Positions 63,761-64,000 of a DNA stretch of 64,000 nt are shown here, in pieces. The notes under the pieces were generated by a model. The model ran no database searches. It was not told where the DNA came from and saw only the letters and a list, made by a program, of their open reading frames with translations. Position numbers and translations under genes: made by a program. The first letter of the stretch is position 1. Every line of letters begins with the position of its first letter. The stretch is from Myoxocephalus aenaeus (lineage: Eukaryota > Chordata > Actinopteri > Perciformes > Cottidae), in NCBI GenBank assembly GCA_038501785.1, contig JBAMJR010000195.1, positions 5,921,001 to 5,985,000 on the forward strand, given 5' to 3'.

Positions 63761-64000
63761 CACTTTAATAATGCTTTATAAACATACTTATAATGTATAA
63801 TTACATTAGAAGTATATACTTATAACACTGCATCATTATAAGCACATACATATTCATAATGCTCTATTACTATAAACATAACACATTATATTGCATTTTA
63901 TATTGACAGAAGTATAACTATAATGTTTTATAGTGTATAGTTGTGATACATTATAATTAGTTATGATGTGACTATAAGTTACTTTAAATGGTCACTGTTT
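63761..64000. repeat. TTATAATG-type dispersed repeat, continues past the window
   Basis: Many overlapping variants of ataatgcattataa/cttataatg. A similar short piece is at 35985-36030. Characteristic of a common low-complexity fish repeat. Confidence 0.5.

Larger units (their letters stand above)
56615..64000 (+). other. adora2b: adora2b intron 1 (runs off the window)
   Basis: From donor GTGAGT at 56615 to the window end there is no sequence resembling receptor TM4-TM7 in any frame, so coding exon 2 is over 7.3 kb away. The intron holds three hAT-type insertions and several CA/TG tracts. The rest shows no gene. Confidence 0.75.

Overview
This is vertebrate genomic DNA and almost certainly comes from a teleost fish, probably a percomorph. 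It has long introns, more than a dozen CA/TG microsatellites, and fish-typical repeats: hAT elements, a Tc1-like MITE, a tRNA-derived SINE and LINE 3' tails ending in TTCTGA units. No CRISPR array, tRNA, rRNA or prokaryote-like operon was seen.

Two protein genes are supported, both on the + strand. The first, positions 2786-53812 plus about 1.2 kb of 3'UTR, is specc1 (cytospin-B/NSP). I resolve 14 coding exons. All have GT-AG borders and compatible phases, and together they give a 3144-nt reading frame (1048 codons). The protein has a conserved N-terminus, a GIPAPR motif, a long coiled coil and a C-terminal calponin-homology (CH) domain. Intron 2 is huge (21.9 kb). Two further exons are candidates only: an alternative first exon at 13180-13219 and an alternative last exon at 32376-32427.

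The second gene starts less than 1 kb after the specc1 polyadenylation signal. It is the first coding exon of an A2-type adenosine receptor, best called adora2b. The exon covers TM1 to the DRY end of TM3 and stops at a splice donor at 56615. The rest of the window is its first coding intron, and the second coding exon lies beyond 64000. The order specc1-adora2b mirrors the mammalian SPECC1L-ADORA2A pair, so the window is one arm of an ancient paralogon.

Most structure outside the genes is mobile DNA. A hAT element (20124-22614, target duplication CTTTATAG) contains a second, unrelated hAT (20413-21911, target duplication ATTACAAC). Two more copies of the first family sit in tandem at 61873-63274 in adora2b intron 1, in the same orientation. 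A different hAT with a perfect 8-bp duplication lies at 57638-59257. A Ty3/gypsy integrase remnant is at about 4.5-5.0 kb on the minus strand. Long TG or CA tracts sit within 14-26 nt of splice sites of three specc1 exons. There is also a perfect 23-bp-stem hairpin at 52413-52465.

I found no wholly new molecular system. The most interesting signals are the linked gene pair, the repeat-flanked exons, the candidate alternative promoter and last exon, and the nested and tandem hAT insertions with readable target duplications.
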